From assembly GCF_032595355.1 (NCBI RefSeq), contig NZ_JASMWN010000001.1, positions 310,001 through 374,000 of the forward strand: 64,000 nucleotides of DNA, read 5' to 3'. The position numbers and the translations under genes were made by a program. The first letter of the stretch is position 1. Every line of letters begins with the position of its first letter. This DNA comes from Sedimentitalea todarodis (GTDB lineage Bacteria > Pseudomonadota > Alphaproteobacteria > Rhodobacterales > Rhodobacteraceae). Shown one piece after another: positions 1 through 9,536 of this stretch. Under the pieces are notes generated by a model. That model did not search any database and was not told the origin of the DNA. It saw only the letters and a list, made by a program, of their open reading frames with translations.

Positions 1-409
1 TGATCGCCACCAGATACAGGAAACCACGCCGCATCGGGATGTATGTAATGTCAGCGCACCAAACCTGGTTCGGGCGGTCGATCACCAAATTGCGCAACAG
101 ATATGGCCAAATCTTATGCTGCGGATGCTTTCTACTGGTGTTGGGTTCCTGATAAATCGGAACCAAACGCATAAGGCGCATCAACCGCCGGACACGATGA
201 CGGCCACATTGGTGATTATTGCGCTTCATATATCGAGCCATTTGGCGTGACCCATACCATGGCGTTTCCAAAAACTGCTTATCAATGATCCCCATGAACC
301 GCAGGTTCTCGGTACTTTCGCCCTTTGGCTCATAGTAAAGATTGGACCGCGTCAGTGTTAGCAGGGCACATTGTCGGCGAACGCTCAGCTTGTGGTCCTT
401 GCTCACCAT
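1..409 (-). CDS. IS3-family transposase OrfB, partial
   Basis: This is the catalytic half of the IS3 transposase, truncated at the window edge; 136 codons are visible. Reading the minus strand from an ATG at 409 gives an HTH_21-type segment (around YGSRQMARYMKR) and then the start of the rve DDE integrase fold, with WCADITYIPM carrying the first catalytic Asp. The second Asp and the Glu lie outside. The frame is -1 relative to OrfA and overlaps its last codons, so it is probably made as an OrfAB fusion by frameshifting and perhaps also by translational coupling. No internal stop is seen, so the element could be active. Confidence 0.85.
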   Translation of the reverse strand, partial: MVSKDHKLSVRRQCALLTLTRSNLYYEPKGESTENLRFMGIIDKQFLETPWYGSRQMARYMKRNNHQCGRHRVRRLMRLMRLVPIYQEPNTSRKHPQHKIWPYLLRNLVIDRPNQVWCADITYIPMRRGFLYLVAI

Positions 410-711
410 TTTTTGCCTCGCGTTCCGAGAAGTTGGTGCGAGGCATCGGCCAAAAAATCCCGTTCCACCACGAGCTGGCCAATCTTGGAATGCAGCTTGT
501 CAACTTCGGTGGCGTTAATCTGTTCTGGTGCCGCGCCTCGGCGCGCGAATGCCGCCGCCATGTTCTCTATCGCAGCCCGCTTCCATGTGCCGATCTGAGT
601 CGGATGCACACCATATTTTTTGGACAGTTCCGCCAGCGTCATCTCCTCCCGGATCGCTTCAAGCGCAACGCGGGCTTTGAATTCTGGCGAATGGTTCTTT
701 CGTTTCTTCAT
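403..711 (-). CDS. IS3-family transposase OrfA
   Basis: This 102-residue protein matches the small DNA-binding OrfA of IS3 elements. The N-terminal HTH_Tnp_1 domain (HSPEFKARVALEAI, then ELSKKYGVHPTQIGTWK) should bind the terminal inverted repeats. The C-terminal part is a short leucine-zipper-like helix (DKLHSKIGQLVVERDFL) of the kind used for multimerisation. It ends in a lysine pair coded by the A-run at the frameshift site, immediately before the stop. The length is normal for the family and the frame is intact. Confidence 0.88.
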   Translation of the reverse strand: MKKRKNHSPEFKARVALEAIREEMTLAELSKKYGVHPTQIGTWKRAAIENMAAAFARRGAAPEQINATEVDKLHSKIGQLVVERDFLADASHQLLGTRGKKW

Positions 712-860
712 TCTGGATCACTTCTTTCATCATGCGATCCACCTTAACAACTGGTCCGAAATCCCGCGACCACCTCTCTTTTGCATTGCCTGCATTTAGG
801 CCAGGTGCGGATGTTTGGTGCACGGTGCTGGGCGGGTGGTTTCGGGTGGCTGGGTTCCGG

Positions 861-2498
861 TCAATTCCCTGCGCTTTCCATCTTGCGGTTCTCGATGACC
901 TCTTCCAGCCACCCCAGCCTCATCTCGGGAACCGAAGACAGCAACAGGTCGGTATAGTCGTCAAACGGTGGGCTCAGAACCTCGGTCTTTGAGCCATAGC
1001 GCTGCACCTTGCCCTGATACATCACGGCAATGCTGTCGGCGATGGCGCGCACCGTGGCGAGATCGTGAGTGATGAAGAGATAGGCCACATCTTCGACCTT
1101 TTGCAGTTCGAGCAAAAGCTTCAGGATGCCGTCCGCAACTAACGGGTCGAGCGCCGATGTCACCTCGTCGCAGATGATCATCTTGGGCTTGGCCGCCAGG
1201 GCGCGGGCGATACAGACGCGCTGTTTCTGGCCACCGGACAGTTCCGCCGGATAGCGATCCTGAAAGCCGTCGCCCAGTTCGATTTCGTCCAGCAATTCCT
1301 GGATGCGCTGCTGTTTTTCACGTCCCTTGAGACCGAAATAGAATTCGAGCGGGCGGCCAATAAGGGTGCCGACCGTCTGGCGGGGGTTCATCGCGACGTC
1401 GGCCATCTGATAGATCATCTGCAATTCGCGGAGATCCTCAAGGGTGCGGCCTTCGAATGCCGGGCTGAGAGTGCGCCCTGCAAAGTCGATGACGCCGTCG
1501 CGCGGCGGCAGCAGCCCGGTGATGACACGGGCCAGCGTGGATTTGCCAGAGCCGCTCTCGCCAACGATAGCGAGGGTCTGGCCCGGATGCAGATCAACGC
1601 TGACATCATGCAGCACGTCAAACTGCGTACCGGGATAGCGCGCGGTGATGTTCCTTACCGACAGCACCGGTTCCGGGGTCGGCTCCTTTTCGATATGCTT
1701 GATCGAGCGGACGGACACCAGCGCCTGCGTATACTCTTCCTGGGGTGCGTTGATGATCTGATCGGTGGTGCCGTATTCGACCATGTCACCCATGCGCAGC
1801 ACCATGATGTGATCGCTGACCTGCGCCACCACGGCCAGGTCATGGGTGATGTAGAGCGCAGCGACACCGGTGTCGCGGATCGCGTCCTTGATGGCGGCCA
1901 ACACGTCAATCTGCGTGGTCACATCAAGCGCCGTGGTGGGTTCGTCAAACACCACCAAATCGGGTTCGGGGCAGAGTGCCAGCGCCGTCATGCAGCGTTG
2001 CAGCTGCCCGCCCGAGACCTGGTGCGGATAGCGGCTGCCGATGGTTTCCGGATCGGGTAGACCGAGTTTGGTGAACAGCTCGATCGCGCGCTCTTCGGCT
2101 TCCTTGCGGCCGAACTTGTTGTGGCGAATGGCGGCTTCGGTGACCTGCTCCATGATCTGCTTGGCCGGGTTGAAAGAGGCGGCAGCGGACTGGCTGACAT
2201 AGGTGACTTCGCCACCGCGCAGACGGCGCACATCGCGCACCCCGGTCGTCAGGATATCGCGCCCGTTGACCCAGACTTCGCCGCCGGTGATTTCAACGCC
2301 ACCCCGACCATAGGCCATGGTTGCCAGACCAATGGTGGATTTGCCGGCTCCGGATTCGCCGATCAGGCCCAGAACTTCGCCTTTCTGAAGGTCGAAATCC
2401 ACACCATGCACGATTTCGATGTCATGGGGTTTTTCACCCGGTGGATAGACAGTTGCTCCGATCTTGAGACCACGGACTTTGACAAGTGGTTCTGACAT
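861..2498 (-). CDS. Peptide-type ABC transporter ATPase, DppD-DppF fusion
   Basis: A 545-residue cytoplasmic ATPase that energises the importer encoded upstream. It carries two complete ABC cassettes in one chain. The first has Walker A GESGAGKS, signature VSGGQ and Walker B DLVVFDEPTTALD. The second has Walker A GESGSGKS, signature LSGGQ and Walker B MIICDEVTSALD. The first cassette ends in the oligopeptide-ABC C-terminal extension. In the Dpp/Opp family these are normally two polypeptides, so one gene supplies both nucleotide-binding domains. Its ATG overlaps the stop of the DppC-type gene (TAATG), showing translational coupling. It is the last gene of the operon. The exact substrate cannot be read from the ATPase. 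Confidence 0.92.
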   Translation of the reverse strand: MSEPLVKVRGLKIGATVYPPGEKPHDIEIVHGVDFDLQKGEVLGLIGESGAGKSTIGLATMAYGRGGVEITGGEVWVNGRDILTTGVRDVRRLRGGEVTYVSQSAAASFNPAKQIMEQVTEAAIRHNKFGRKEAEERAIELFTKLGLPDPETIGSRYPHQVSGGQLQRCMTALALCPEPDLVVFDEPTTALDVTTQIDVLAAIKDAIRDTGVAALYITHDLAVVAQVSDHIMVLRMGDMVEYGTTDQIINAPQEEYTQALVSVRSIKHIEKEPTPEPVLSVRNITARYPGTQFDVLHDVSVDLHPGQTLAIVGESGSGKSTLARVITGLLPPRDGVIDFAGRTLSPAFEGRTLEDLRELQMIYQMADVAMNPRQTVGTLIGRPLEFYFGLKGREKQQRIQELLDEIELGDGFQDRYPAELSGGQKQRVCIARALAAKPKMIICDEVTSALDPLVADGILKLLLELQKVEDVAYLFITHDLATVRAIADSIAVMYQGKVQRYGSKTEVLSPPFDDYTDLLLSSVPEMRLGWLEEVIENRKMESAGN

Positions 2499-3313
2499 TA
2501 TCCACGCCCTCCTTTCAGGCTGGTGGTGCGGTTCAGCACCCAGTCGGCCACAAGGTTGACCGAGATCGCCAGTGTTGCGATGGCAAAGGCAGGGATCAGC
2601 GCCGCCGGGATGCCGTAGACGATGCCTTCCTTGTTTTCCTTGACGATCCCGCCCCAGTCCGCCTCGGGCGGTTGCACGCCCAGTCCAAGGAAGGACAGTG
2701 TCGAGACGAACAGCACGGCAAAGATGAACCGCAGGCCCATCTCCGCAACCAGCGGACTGAGGGCATTGGGCAGAATTTCACGGAAGATGATCCACGCAAT
2801 TTTTTCGCCGCGCAGGCGGGCGGCCTCGACATAGTCCATCACGGTGATGTCAACCGCCACCGCGCGCGCAAGGCGAAAGACACGGGTCGAGTCAAGCAGC
2901 CCCATGACGAGGATCAGAACCGGGACAGTGACCGGCATGACCGACAGAACAACAAGCGCAAAGATCAGCGTCGGGATCGACATGATCAGGTCGACAAAGC
3001 GGGACAGGACCTGATCGACCCAGCCACCGGATACAGCGGCCAGAAATCCGAAAATCGAGCCGGTAACAAAGCTGATGATGGTGGCCATGGTGGCGATAAA
3101 GATCGTGGTGCGGCCGCCATAGATCATGCGCGACAGCAGATCACGTCCGATGCTGTCGGTGCCAAGCAGGAATTGATCCGAGGATGGCTCCCAGACACCG
3201 CCGACGATTTCGGCCATGCCATAGGGGGCAAGGAGCGGCGCAAAGACCGCCATGAGAAAGTAGAGTCCGGTGAAGAACAATCCGATGAGCGCCGAAATGG
3301 GAATATTCTTCAT
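2498..3313 (-). CDS. ABC transporter permease, DppC type
   Basis: A 271-residue inner-membrane permease of the binding-protein-dependent transport family. An N-terminal membrane segment (ISALIGLFFTGLYFLMAVFA) is followed by a short periplasmic part with the DppC-type LGTDSIGRDLLSRMIYGGR motif. Five further hydrophobic segments follow. The EAA loop that docks on the ATPase is seen as YVEAARLRGEKIAWIIFRE. The length is typical of DppC/OppC. The start ATG overlaps the stop of the DppB-type gene by four bases, and its own stop overlaps the ATPase start. It should pair with the DppB-type permease as a heterodimeric channel. Confidence 0.93.
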   Translation of the reverse strand: MKNIPISALIGLFFTGLYFLMAVFAPLLAPYGMAEIVGGVWEPSSDQFLLGTDSIGRDLLSRMIYGGRTTIFIATMATIISFVTGSIFGFLAAVSGGWVDQVLSRFVDLIMSIPTLIFALVVLSVMPVTVPVLILVMGLLDSTRVFRLARAVAVDITVMDYVEAARLRGEKIAWIIFREILPNALSPLVAEMGLRFIFAVLFVSTLSFLGLGVQPPEADWGGIVKENKEGIVYGIPAALIPAFAIATLAISVNLVADWVLNRTTSLKGGRG

Positions 3314-4266
3314 TTCGGATGCCTCAGACGTGGATTGGACAAGATAGAGACAATATCGGCGAACATATTGAGGCTGATGTAGACCGCTGCAAAGATCAGT
3401 CCGCAGGCCTGCACAACCGGTACGTCGCGTTTGCTCACGTGATCCACCAGATACTGACCCATGCCGGGATAAACGAACACCACTTCGATCACGACGACGC
3501 CCACCACGAGATAGGCGAGGTTCAGCATCACAACATTCACAATGGGCGCAATGGCGTTGGGAAACGCGTGTTTGCGGATGACGTCGAGACCTGACAGCCC
3601 CTTGAGTTCGGCGGTTTCGATATAGGCGGATTGCATGACGTTCAGGATCGCGGCGCGTGTCATGCGCATCATGTGCGCCAGAACCACAAGTGTCAGCACC
3701 ATGACTGGCAGTGCGATGGCATTGAGCTTCTGGCCCAGGGACATGCCGTCATTGATCATTGCCACGGACGAAAACCATCCGAGTTTGACCGCGATCAGAT
3801 ACATGAGGACATAGCCGATCAGAAATTCGGGGATCGAAATCGAGGTCAGGGTTATCGCCGAAATCAGCTTGTCCGGCCAGCGGTCCTTGTAACGAACCGA
3901 CAGCAGGCCGAGGAAGATGGCCAGCGGTACCGAGATCAATGCGGCCCAGAAGGCGAGGAACAAAGTGTTGCTGAGGCGGCTGCCGATGCTTGAGGCGATG
4001 TCTTGTCCGCTGGTCAGCGCGGTGCCCAGATTACCTTGAAAAATGCCGCCCAACCAACTGAAATAGCGGCTGATTGCAGGCTCGTTCAGGCCCAGTTCCG
4101 CGCGCAGGTTGGCCAGTGCTTCGGGGGTTGCCGATTGCCCCAGAATGGACTGTGCCACATCGCCCGGAAGAACGATTGTGCCGGCGAATATCAGCGCTGA
4201 AACCAGCAACAAAAGAAGCAGGCTCAGCGCAATGCGCTGAGCCACAAGTGTCAGAATGGGTCCCAT
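3310..4266 (-). CDS. ABC transporter permease, DppB type
   Basis: A 318-residue inner-membrane permease of the DppB/OppB family. It has the usual N-terminal membrane anchor (RIALSLLLLLLVSALIFAG), the conserved region around GLNEPAISRYFSWLGGIFQGNLGTA broken over residues 55-85, and an EAA loop (YIETAELKGLSGLDVIRKHAFPN spans it). It ends just before the DppC-type start with a four-base overlap, and begins one base after the binding-protein stop, so the four transport genes form one tight operon. With DppC it forms the membrane channel. Confidence 0.93.
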   Translation of the reverse strand: MGPILTLVAQRIALSLLLLLLVSALIFAGTIVLPGDVAQSILGQSATPEALANLRAELGLNEPAISRYFSWLGGIFQGNLGTALTSGQDIASSIGSRLSNTLFLAFWAALISVPLAIFLGLLSVRYKDRWPDKLISAITLTSISIPEFLIGYVLMYLIAVKLGWFSSVAMINDGMSLGQKLNAIALPVMVLTLVVLAHMMRMTRAAILNVMQSAYIETAELKGLSGLDVIRKHAFPNAIAPIVNVVMLNLAYLVVGVVVIEVVFVYPGMGQYLVDHVSKRDVPVVQACGLIFAAVYISLNMFADIVSILSNPRLRHPK

Positions 4267-4267
4267 T

Positions 4268-5851
4268 TCAGGCGTTTACCCACATCCGGTGCGGAGCATA
4301 GCCGTTCATCAGGATCTGGCCCGGAATGCCTTCGATAAAGCCTGACACCCGCGTGCTGGAGGCCTCGACAAAATCGTTGAACATCGGGCAGATCAGCCCG
4401 CCTTCCTCATGCACGAGCGTACCCATATCGGCATACATCTGCTTGCGCGTGGCCTGATCCAGTTCGGCGCGTGCGGCCAGCAGCAATTGGTCGAACTGCT
4501 CGTTCTTGAAGCGCGTGTCGTTCCAGTCGGCGGTGGACAGATAGGCGGTGGAATACATCTGATCCTGCGTCGGGCGCCCGCCCCAATAGCTGGTGCAGAA
4601 CGGTTGGGCGTTCCAGACCTCGGACCAGTATCCGTCATTCGGTTCTCGCTTGATCTCGACATCGATGCCCGCCGCCTTGCAGCTTTGCTGAAACAGGGCT
4701 GCCGCATCCGGTGCGCCGGGAAACGAGTTGTCCGAGGTGCGCAGCAGGATCGAGCCATCATGACCGGATTTCTTGTAGTGAAACGCGGCCTTTTCCGGAT
4801 CGTAGCTGCGCTGTTCCAGTTCGGAATAGAGCGGGTAGGACGCGTTGATCGGTGTGTCGTTGCCGATCGAGCCATAACCGAACAGGATCTTGTCGACGAG
4901 TTCCTGCCGGTTGATGCCGTATTTCAGTGCCAGCCGCAGATCCTTGTTGTCGAAGGGCGCGGTGTCACAATGCATGATGAACACATAATGTCCTGGTCCC
5001 GACGTCTTGTGGACGTTGATGTTGGGCGCGCGCGCCACCAGGCCGGCGGTGCGTGGCGGCACTCGGTCGATCAGGTCCACCTGACCCGATTGTAGCGCGG
5101 CAACCCGTGCCGTATCATCATTGATGACCAGTATTTCAATCGTTTCCGCATGGCCCAGATCGCCCCAGTAGTTGGGGTTTTTCTCGGCGACGAAACGCAC
5201 GCCCATGTCCACATCCTTGAGGATGTAGGGGCCGGTGCCGATGGCCGCGTCCGGCGCGCCCTTGCCACCGCCGGGCTGGATCAGCAGATGGTAGTCCGAC
5301 ATCAGATAGGGCAGGTCGGCATTCGGCGATTGCAATTCGATCACAACATCCTGGCCATCGACGCGAATGTCCTTGATATCGCGCATCAACCCCAGGGCAC
5401 CGGACTTGGATTCATCGTCGGAATGCCGTTCAAGTGTCGCCACCACATCTTCGGGTGTGACGGCCTGACCGTTGGAGAAGGTGATGCCGTTGCGCAGGCG
5501 GAACCGCCAGGTGCCGGCGTCATCAGAACCTTCGAAACTCTCGGCCACTTTGCCTTGTAGCCCCCCATTGTCGTCCTGTTCGACCAATGGCTCGCCCCAG
5601 AGGCGGAGCAGCATCAGACCGGCGGCGTTTGTGGTCAGTGCCGGATCCAGGCTGTCAGTGGTCGAACCGCCCTGCATACCCAATTTGAGGCTGCCACCCT
5701 TCACCGGGTCTGCGGCGCGGGCTGCCCGCGCGTACATGGTGCTCGCCATCGCCGCCCCGATACCCAGTGCTGCGGATCGGCCGATAAAGTCGCGGCGGGT
5801 CATTTTTCCGGCCGTCACGCGGCGCGCCATGTAGTCGAGTTGGTTGTTCAT
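4268..5851 (-). CDS. ABC transporter substrate-binding protein, family 5, Tat-exported
   Basis: A 527-residue periplasmic solute-binding protein of the DppA/OppA family (SBP_bac_5). The start at 5851 is preferred over an upstream frame extension because a GGGAG ribosome site lies just upstream. The N-terminus carries a twin-arginine signal, MTRRDFIGRSAAL at about residues 17-29, then a hydrophobic stretch ending in ARAARA near residue 46. This suggests folded export by Tat rather than Sec, common for this family in Rhodobacteraceae. The mature protein shows the family's landmarks such as FRLRNGITFSNGQAVTPEDV. It heads the transport genes; the S15-type hydrolase upstream hints at peptide or amide substrates, but the ligand is unknown. 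Confidence 0.9.
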   Translation of the reverse strand: MNNQLDYMARRVTAGKMTRRDFIGRSAALGIGAAMASTMYARAARAADPVKGGSLKLGMQGGSTTDSLDPALTTNAAGLMLLRLWGEPLVEQDDNGGLQGKVAESFEGSDDAGTWRFRLRNGITFSNGQAVTPEDVVATLERHSDDESKSGALGLMRDIKDIRVDGQDVVIELQSPNADLPYLMSDYHLLIQPGGGKGAPDAAIGTGPYILKDVDMGVRFVAEKNPNYWGDLGHAETIEILVINDDTARVAALQSGQVDLIDRVPPRTAGLVARAPNINVHKTSGPGHYVFIMHCDTAPFDNKDLRLALKYGINRQELVDKILFGYGSIGNDTPINASYPLYSELEQRSYDPEKAAFHYKKSGHDGSILLRTSDNSFPGAPDAAALFQQSCKAAGIDVEIKREPNDGYWSEVWNAQPFCTSYWGGRPTQDQMYSTAYLSTADWNDTRFKNEQFDQLLLAARAELDQATRKQMYADMGTLVHEEGGLICPMFNDFVEASSTRVSGFIEGIPGQILMNGYAPHRMWVNA

Positions 5852-5968
5852 CAGAATCTCCCGGTTATGCGCCGTGCTTTGCGCGCGGCTGTTATTGATT
5901 GATGAGTCAAGGTTTGCGCATTTCGGCCTTCCTCGCAAGAGCGGATGTCACCCGCAGGACAGTCAGTG

Positions 5969-7963
5969 TCACAGCAGATCGCGCTGAATGCTGTCGCTGA
6001 CGTCGCGATCCAGTATCAGGATGTCATTTTCATAGGCTTCCAGCCGGGCCGTCAGGTGAAATTGGGTCTTGTCCGACCACATTTCACAGCTCGTTTCGGT
6101 CCGCAGGCGGATGTCGTCGCGTTCCAGTTCCGTGGTCCAGTGGCAAACACCCCGCGCCGACAACGGATCGTCAGGGTGAATGGTCCAGCGTTCGCGCGCA
6201 ATCGACCCGGCGATCAAGCCGTGATCGGCATCGCGGACCTTGCCGAAATCATCCTCGATCACCAAATGCACGTCTCCCGTTGTCAGATCGGTCTCCTGCC
6301 GGCGCACATGCGACACGGGGCGCAGGGTCTCGGTCTGCCAGGGAGGATCGGCGTCCGGAGGCGGAAACCGCCATTCATCGCCGGCTGCCGTCTTGCGCAG
6401 GGGCAGGTCCAGCGCACCTCGGGTCAGTGTCAGGGCTGTCGTTTCCGGGCTGGGCCAGATCAGCGGCCAGTATGCGGTTGAAATCGCGAGTCGCAACCGG
6501 TGGCCCCTGGGCACCCGATAGGCGATGTGATCCAGTGCCAGTTCGATATCGACAGGGGCGCCGGGTGTCAGCGGGGCAGGGTTGTCGGACCCGTCGCGAT
6601 GACAGAGGTTGAGTAAACCATAGGTGATGCGCGTGCTGGCCCCGTCCGGGTGGACATGGTTCAGCCGGACGGCGATCTGGGCCCGCAGCTTGTCGGCAGT
6701 CAACGTCAGGCGCAAGGACGGCGCGCCCACGATATCCATATCGTCTGCCAGCGGGCTGGTGTCAAAACAAGCCGACAGCGCGTCATCTGCACGCTGATCA
6801 CCGGGCAGTTCGGGGCCCAGCCAGATGGCGCAATATTCGCCCGCCGCCATGCCGCAATGATGGGGCGACCGGATGTTGGCCCCAAGACCGCCCCCGTGGT
6901 CGGTGAGCCCCGAATCGGTCAGATGCAGAGTGCGTCGGGGCAGGTGCGATGTTGCGCTGCCGCTCTCGGCGATCCAGCGACCGGGGCGCTCGGTGTACCA
7001 TGTTGCAGGACGCAGGCCATCCATCAGAAACGCGCGGTAGTCCGGATCGGAGTCGACACCCGTTTCCTCATTCTTGAGCCAGCGATCCCACCAGCGCAGC
7101 GCCTCTTGCAGAAATCCGATACGCGGCTCCGGAACTGCGAAATGCGGGTACTTGTGGACCCACGGGCCGACAATGCCCTTGGTGCCGGGGACGTTTTCGA
7201 CCAACTGTGGAACGGCGTTCTTATAGGCATCCCCCCAGCCGCCCACGGCCAGCACGCGGGCCTTGAACGCGCCGAATGCCTGGCAGACAGAGCCATGTTT
7301 CCAATAGTCATTGCGGCGCTGATGCCGCAGCCAGAGCGCGGGCAGAAACGGTTCGTTCTCAAGCCGGTCAAGCCACATCTCGCGCCAGTTTTCGCGCAGC
7401 GCCGGATCGGGCGCGCGGCTGGAATAGGACCACATCGTCGCGCCCCAGCCGAGGTTTTCGTTCAGCAGGCAACCGCCCTTGTAGTGGATATCATCGGCAA
7501 ACCGGTCAACGGTCGAACACAGGGTGATGATCGCCTTGAGCGGCTCCGGCTGAAGCGCCGCGACCTGCAGGGCGTTGAAACCTCCCCAACTGATGCCCAT
7601 CATCCCGACGCTGCCAGAACACCAATCCTGCGCGGCGAGCCAGTCGATCACTTCGACCGCATCGGCGAGTTCCTGCGGCGTGTATTCATCCGACATCAGG
7701 CCATCGCTGTCGCCGTTGCCGCGCATGTCGACACGCATGCAGGCATAGCCGCGCCGGGCGAAATAGGGGTGGGTCAGCGCATCCCGCGCGCAGGTGCCGT
7801 CGCGTTTGCGATAGGGCAGGTATTCGAGGATCGCAGGCACCGGATCGGTTGCCGCATCGACAGGCCGCCAGACGCGGGCGGACAGGCGGCAGCCATCGGA
7901 CAGGATAATGCCCATATCGGACAGTTCTTCGATCTCGCACGGAACGTTTGCGGCGTGGGTCAT
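5969..7963 (-). CDS. CocE/NonD family serine hydrolase (peptidase S15-like)
   Basis: A 664-residue hydrolase with the X-Pro dipeptidyl-peptidase S15 alpha/beta fold in the N-terminal half and a PepX-C jelly-roll domain at the end. The nucleophile elbow is GISWGG, with Ser125. A WGD motif around residue 250 and WVHKYPH further on fit the Asp and His positions of the triad. No signal peptide is seen, so it is probably cytoplasmic. Families of this kind cleave X-Pro dipeptides, acyl esters or amides (cocaine esterase, glutaryl-7-ACA acylase). Its position just before the peptide ABC genes suggests that it processes the imported compound. Which bond it cuts is not shown by the sequence. Confidence 0.85.
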   Translation of the reverse strand: MTHAANVPCEIEELSDMGIILSDGCRLSARVWRPVDAATDPVPAILEYLPYRKRDGTCARDALTHPYFARRGYACMRVDMRGNGDSDGLMSDEYTPQELADAVEVIDWLAAQDWCSGSVGMMGISWGGFNALQVAALQPEPLKAIITLCSTVDRFADDIHYKGGCLLNENLGWGATMWSYSSRAPDPALRENWREMWLDRLENEPFLPALWLRHQRRNDYWKHGSVCQAFGAFKARVLAVGGWGDAYKNAVPQLVENVPGTKGIVGPWVHKYPHFAVPEPRIGFLQEALRWWDRWLKNEETGVDSDPDYRAFLMDGLRPATWYTERPGRWIAESGSATSHLPRRTLHLTDSGLTDHGGGLGANIRSPHHCGMAAGEYCAIWLGPELPGDQRADDALSACFDTSPLADDMDIVGAPSLRLTLTADKLRAQIAVRLNHVHPDGASTRITYGLLNLCHRDGSDNPAPLTPGAPVDIELALDHIAYRVPRGHRLRLAISTAYWPLIWPSPETTALTLTRGALDLPLRKTAAGDEWRFPPPDADPPWQTETLRPVSHVRRQETDLTTGDVHLVIEDDFGKVRDADHGLIAGSIARERWTIHPDDPLSARGVCHWTTELERDDIRLRTETSCEMWSDKTQFHLTARLEAYENDILILDRDVSDSIQRDLL

Positions 7964-7994
7964 TGCACGACGGTCTTGTGATGCGGCGCGTGTG

Positions 7995-9098
7995 TCAATC
8001 CCGCACCGCGATCAACAGGTCCATCACGTTGGTGCCCGTCGGGCCGGTTGTAAAAAGCGCACCTTGCTCTTCCAGAAAACGGCCGCTGTCAGCGGCCTTC
8101 AGCGCCTCGGCGGCGCCCGCACCCCAGGTGGTGCCATCAACGACGCCTCCGGCTGCATCGGTTGGCCCATCGCTGCCATCGGTGCCACCGACGATAACGG
8201 TGATCCCCTCGGTCCCTTCGATTGTCCGGGCCAACTCCAGCGCCAGCGCCTGATTTCGCCCGCCGCGACCGGGGTTGGGCGGCAGCACCACGGTCGGCTC
8301 GCCGCCCAGAACAATGACGCCTTGCGGCATGTCCCGCAATCGCGGGCCGATCTGTTTTGCAAGTGTCGGAAGGTCGTCATGCAGTGATTCGGCATTGTCC
8401 AGGACTTGCAGTCCAAGCGCCTTGGCCGCGTTGACCGCTGCGAGGCGGGCGATCGTGTTGCTGGCGATGATCCGGGTTTCACAGTCAAAGGGACATGGGT
8501 CCGGTGGCGCGCCGATGCCGGACCCGATGACCGACAAGTCGTCGCCCGGCACATCGGAGATCGCCAGCACCTGCGCTGATTGGCCGGGGAATGCGCCGAG
8601 CAGGCCACCGCCCTTGATGCGCGAGATTTTCCGCCTCTCGATGTTCATGGCCGTAATGTCCAGCCCGTCTGCCAGAAGCCCGGAGTTGAGGGTCTGAAGG
8701 TCCGTCAGGGTCTTGCCCTCTACCGGATCCTCGGCCAGCGACGAAGCCCCGCCGGAGACAAGCAACAACAGATGCGTTCCCGACCCCATACCCTGCACAG
8801 AAGTGCGCAGGGCCCGGCCCGCTGTCAGGCTGCGTGCGTCCGGAACCGGGTGCGAGGATTCGATGACATGGACCTCGTCGGGCAGGCCCTTTGCATGGCC
8901 ATCCTTGGTCACGACCAACGCCGGCAGCGACCCAAAGTGGTCCAGAGCGGCCCGTGCCATGTCTCCCGCCGCCTTGCCAACGGCGATGATCCGGTCGGGC
9001 GTCGGGCCGTCAGTGGCCGCAAGTGCTGTGCGCGTGGCGGCATACCCCCCGACCGCATCCACGCCGGCGCGCCAGATCTTGATCGCTCGGGTGTCCAT
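7995..9098 (-). CDS. Glycerate 2-kinase, MOFRL/DUF4147 family
   Basis: A 367-residue protein with an N-terminal DUF4147 Rossmann-like domain (IIAVGKAAGDMARAA) and a C-terminal MOFRL domain. Family landmarks are LLLVSGGASSL, ISDVPGDDLSVIGSG, GGRNQALALE, GTDGSDGPTDAAG and TGPTGTNVMDL. The family phosphorylates D-glycerate to 2-phosphoglycerate, feeding hydroxypyruvate, tartrate or glyoxylate carbon into glycolysis. It is shorter than the usual roughly 420 residues, mainly at the N-terminus, but the recognisable motifs are all present. The ATG lies directly against the stop of the upstream dtd gene, so the two are coupled. The symbol could be ttuD or gckA; I leave it open. Confidence 0.85.
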   Translation of the reverse strand: MDTRAIKIWRAGVDAVGGYAATRTALAATDGPTPDRIIAVGKAAGDMARAALDHFGSLPALVVTKDGHAKGLPDEVHVIESSHPVPDARSLTAGRALRTSVQGMGSGTHLLLLVSGGASSLAEDPVEGKTLTDLQTLNSGLLADGLDITAMNIERRKISRIKGGGLLGAFPGQSAQVLAISDVPGDDLSVIGSGIGAPPDPCPFDCETRIIASNTIARLAAVNAAKALGLQVLDNAESLHDDLPTLAKQIGPRLRDMPQGVIVLGGEPTVVLPPNPGRGGRNQALALELARTIEGTEGITVIVGGTDGSDGPTDAAGGVVDGTTWGAGAAEALKAADSGRFLEEQGALFTTGPTGTNVMDLLIAVRD

Positions 9099-9536
9099 TC
9101 AACTCTCCATCCAGATGGTAACGGGGCCGTCATTGACCAGTGCGACTGCCATATCGGCTCCGAATTCGCCAGTTCTGACCGGTATCCCCTGCGCGGCCAG
9201 TTCGGCTGCAAAAAGCTCGTAGCTCCGCTTGCCCTCCTCCGGTGGCGCGGCGGCAGAAAAACCGGGACGGTTGCCGCGTGAGGTGTCGGCGGCCAGCGTG
9301 AACTGGCTGACGACAAGTGCCGCGCCGCCGGTGTCGAGCAGGGACTGGTTCATCTTGTCGGCCGCATCGCGAAAAATGCGCAGCTTGGGAATCTTGGTCG
9401 CGAGTTTGCGTGCGGCATCGTCGCTGTCGCCATGCATGGCGCACACAAGGATCAGCAGGCCGGACCCGATCTCGCCGATTACCTCGTCGTCTACGGTCAC
9501 ACTGGCCGAACTGACCCGCTGAACAAGGGCGCGCAT
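9099..9536 (-). CDS. dtd: D-aminoacyl-tRNA deacylase
   Basis: A 145-residue protein with the full DTD fold. It hydrolyses D-amino acids (and Gly mischarged on tRNA-Ala) from tRNA and so protects translation in the cytoplasm. The signatures seen are MRALVQRVSSASV at the N-terminus, the SQFTLAADTSRGNRP region that forms the active site at the dimer interface, and the GPVT motif near the C-terminus (NDGPVTIWME) that enforces chirality. Length is standard. Its start overlaps the stop of the nitroreductase gene as TGATG, and its stop abuts the glycerate kinase start. Confidence 0.95.
   Translation of the reverse strand: MRALVQRVSSASVTVDDEVIGEIGSGLLILVCAMHGDSDDAARKLATKIPKLRIFRDAADKMNQSLLDTGGAALVVSQFTLAADTSRGNRPGFSAAAPPEEGKRSYELFAAELAAQGIPVRTGEFGADMAVALVNDGPVTIWMES

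Larger units (their letters stand above)
1..772 (-). mobile_element. IS3-family insertion sequence, partial (cut by left window edge)
   Basis: Two overlapping minus-strand frames encode an IS3-type OrfA (HTH) and the N-terminal part of OrfB (rve integrase core). A run of six A residues (409-414 on the complement) lies at the OrfA/OrfB junction, where this family usually makes the OrfAB fusion by -1 frameshifting. The outer end is placed at about 772 because IS3 elements end in TG...CA and a complement-strand TG starts there, but the other end is outside the window, so the inverted repeat cannot be confirmed. The element lies just downstream of the peptide ABC operon. Confidence 0.8.
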